Assembly: GCA_017459725.1 (NCBI GenBank)
Contig: JAFUCL010000057.1
Location: 1-42,499, forward strand
Length of the DNA: 42,499 nucleotides
Origin: Solobacterium sp.
GTDB lineage: Bacteria; Bacillota_I; Bacilli_A; Erysipelotrichales; Erysipelotrichaceae
Direction: 5' to 3'
This document shows, in pieces, positions 41,021 to 42,499 of this stretch. How positions within the stretch are numbered: the first letter of the stretch is position 1; every line of letters begins with the position of its first letter. The notes under the pieces were generated by a model that saw only the letters and a list, made by a program, of their open reading frames with translations, was not told where the DNA came from and made no database searches. Position numbers and translations under genes: made by a program.

Positions 41021-42499
41021 ATGAAGAAAACAACTCTTAAGCCGATCCTGATGGAAGACATCAAGGATTACCGCCAGCCCTCCGGACTGAAATACAGCCC
41101 GGATGGAAAACTGCTTGCTTTCCAGGTACAGCGTGCTGATCTGGACAAGAACTGCTACCATACGGATATCTGGCTGGCTGAAAACGGAAGTGCAAAGCAG
41201 GTAACCTGGACAATCGATGCCACCGTGGTCGGCTTTGAAGACAATACACATCTCATCATCAACCGGAAGAGCGAAGACGCAGCACCCGGTGAAACACAGC
41301 TGTATATCCTTGATACAGCCGGCGGTGAAGCAAAGCCCTGGCTGAAGCTTCCTTTCCCGATGCGTTCATTTGAAAAGGTGTCAAAGGGTGTCTATGCGGC
41401 TCTCGGTATGATTGATGCCAATGATCCCGATGCATACAAAGACGATGCGGATACCCGTAAGAAGAAGGCAGAGGAAAAGAAGAAGGATGCGGATTACCAG
41501 GTTGTGGATGAAGTTCCGTACTGGTTCAACGGCGCCGGTTTTGTAAACAAGATGAGAACGGCACTGTTCCTGGTGGAGACAGAGCCGGAACTGAAAGTAA
41601 AACGCATCACAGCACCGCTGTTCTCTGTCGGCACCATGAAGATTCACAAGGGACAGATTTATTTCAGCGGTGATCTGCAGAAGGGCGGTCTGAATCTGTT
41701 CTCCAAGCTGTACGTATATGATGTCAAAGCCGGAAAGCAGAAGACACTGTACGGTAAGAACAACTATGACTTCGGAGGCATCTTCTTCCTGAAGGATCAG
41801 ATGTATGTATTCGCCAATGATATGAAGCGGTACGGTCTGAACCAGACAGCTGATATCTGTGTACTGAAAGACGGTAAGGTGGAAACCGTATACCGTCCGG
41901 AAGTTTCCCTGTACAGCAGTGTGATCGGGGATACGGCGGAAGGCGGAGGCGGTTCTGCAGTATCAAAGAACAAATACCTGACCTTTGCGACAATCGCAGA
42001 CCACAATGCCATCTTTGAATTCGATGCGAAGATGAAGAAAACAGTTCTCTGGGAACAGCCGGGCATGATGTGCAGTATGGATGCGTCCGAGGATCAGATT
42101 GCGGTTGTATTCCAGGACTGGAACCATGTCAGTGAAGTATATGTCATGAACCGTGACGGCAGTGATATGAAGCAGCTGACAGACCTGAACGGAGAGATGC
42201 TCAAGGGCAGATACGTCGCCAAACCGAATGTAATCGATTATAAGTCCGAAGGCTATGATCTCAGAGGATGGGTCCTCCTGCCGCAGAACTTCGACAAAAA
42301 GAAGAAGTATCCGGCAGTACTCGATATCCATGGCGGACCGAGAACCGTATACGGTGAAACATTCTTCCATGAGATGCAGCTGTGGGCAGCGAGAGGCTAT
42401 GTCGTGTTCTTCACTAACATTAAGGGCTCTGACGGCAGAGGCGATGACTTCGCGGATATCAGAAATGACTACGGCGGAACCGACTTCAGAAATCTGATG
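41021..42499 (+). CDS. S9 peptidase, copy 4 (cut by the window end)
   Basis: The reading frame from ATG 41021 (MKKTTLKPILMEDIKDYRQP; GAGGAAGAAGAC ribosome site, 10 bases after the previous stop) runs open to the last base: 493 codons. It covers the propeller and the opening of the catalytic domain (LRGWVLLPQNFDKKKKYPAV, then DIHGGPRTVYGETFFHEMQLW) and stops about 30 residues before the expected GGSYGG serine motif, so the catalytic triad cannot be checked. The KKKAEEKKKDADYQVVDEV stretch is the same as in copy 3. Same operon as copies 1-3. Confidence 0.9.
   Translation, partial: MKKTTLKPILMEDIKDYRQPSGLKYSPDGKLLAFQVQRADLDKNCYHTDIWLAENGSAKQVTWTIDATVVGFEDNTHLIINRKSEDAAPGETQLYILDTAGGEAKPWLKLPFPMRSFEKVSKGVYAALGMIDANDPDAYKDDADTRKKKAEEKKKDADYQVVDEVPYWFNGAGFVNKMRTALFLVETEPELKVKRITAPLFSVGTMKIHKGQIYFSGDLQKGGLNLFSKLYVYDVKAGKQKTLYGKNNYDFGGIFFLKDQMYVFANDMKRYGLNQTADICVLKDGKVETVYRPEVSLYSSVIGDTAEGGGGSAVSKNKYLTFATIADHNAIFEFDAKMKKTVLWEQPGMMCSMDASEDQIAVVFQDWNHVSEVYVMNRDGSDMKQLTDLNGEMLKGRYVAKPNVIDYKSEGYDLRGWVLLPQNFDKKKKYPAVLDIHGGPRTVYGETFFHEMQLWAARGYVVFFTNIKGSDGRGDDFADIRNDYGGTDFRNLM

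Overview
The window looks like chromosome of a mid-GC, probably gut-associated Bacillota (Firmicutes) bacterium. Erysipelotrichales-like lineages would fit, but no rRNA or marker gene fixes the taxon. The signs are strong AGGAGG-type ribosome binding sites, a CcpA-type cre box, a LacI repressor, a lipobox solute-binding protein, and no tRNA, rRNA, phage, IS or CRISPR sequence. Nearly all of it is catabolic and accessory: transport, sugar enzymes and an exceptional density of hydrolases.

Layout. 0.15-1.15 kb (-): a Sel1-repeat protein fused to an EIIA(Glc)-like domain that lacks both phosphotransfer histidines. 1.3-9.0 kb (-): one tightly packed operon read leftward from about 9.1 kb, with three tandem alpha/beta hydrolase paralogues, a tiny two-TM protein and three tandem metallo-beta-lactamase-fold paralogues; the last carries an in-frame TGA at a conserved Trp. 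9.34-12.95 kb (+): divergent operon of a CE1-like esterase, two RbsD/FucU paralogues and a type-B carboxylesterase. 13.16-20.23 kb (+): a split transketolase, a complete sugar ABC transporter and an L-fucose/L-arabinose-isomerase-family enzyme, closed by a strong terminator. 20.3-21.4 kb: an AraC-type regulator remnant and a convergent alpha/beta hydrolase. 21.5-25.4 kb: an EamA permease, a LacI repressor and a divergent GH3 enzyme. 25.5-28.6 kb: SDR, LysR regulator and MFS permease. 28.6-31.1 kb: DUF2752, TM2 and zinc-ribbon repeat proteins. 31.2-34.95 kb: operon of Nudix, M24 peptidase, nitroreductase and mannitol-dehydrogenase-family genes. 35.06-42.5 kb: a tandem array of four S9 (prolyl-oligopeptidase/acylaminoacyl-peptidase type) peptidases, the last cut by the window end.

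Most interesting unit: 1.3-20.2 kb. The left operon, the esterase/mutarotase operon and the transketolase/transporter/isomerase operon share AT-rich TTTAG/CTAAA half-site clusters in their two control regions (9.15-9.31 and 12.98-13.12 kb), and I found this cluster at no other intergenic region here. No hydrolase has a visible signal peptide. My inference is one regulon that imports an esterified or otherwise conjugated sugar, unmasks it inside the cell with esterases, equilibrates and isomerises the free sugar, and cleaves the ketose with a dedicated two-subunit transketolase; no sugar kinase is present. The layout resembles the sulfoglycolytic transketolase route, but key enzymes of that route are not in the window, so the substrate is unknown.
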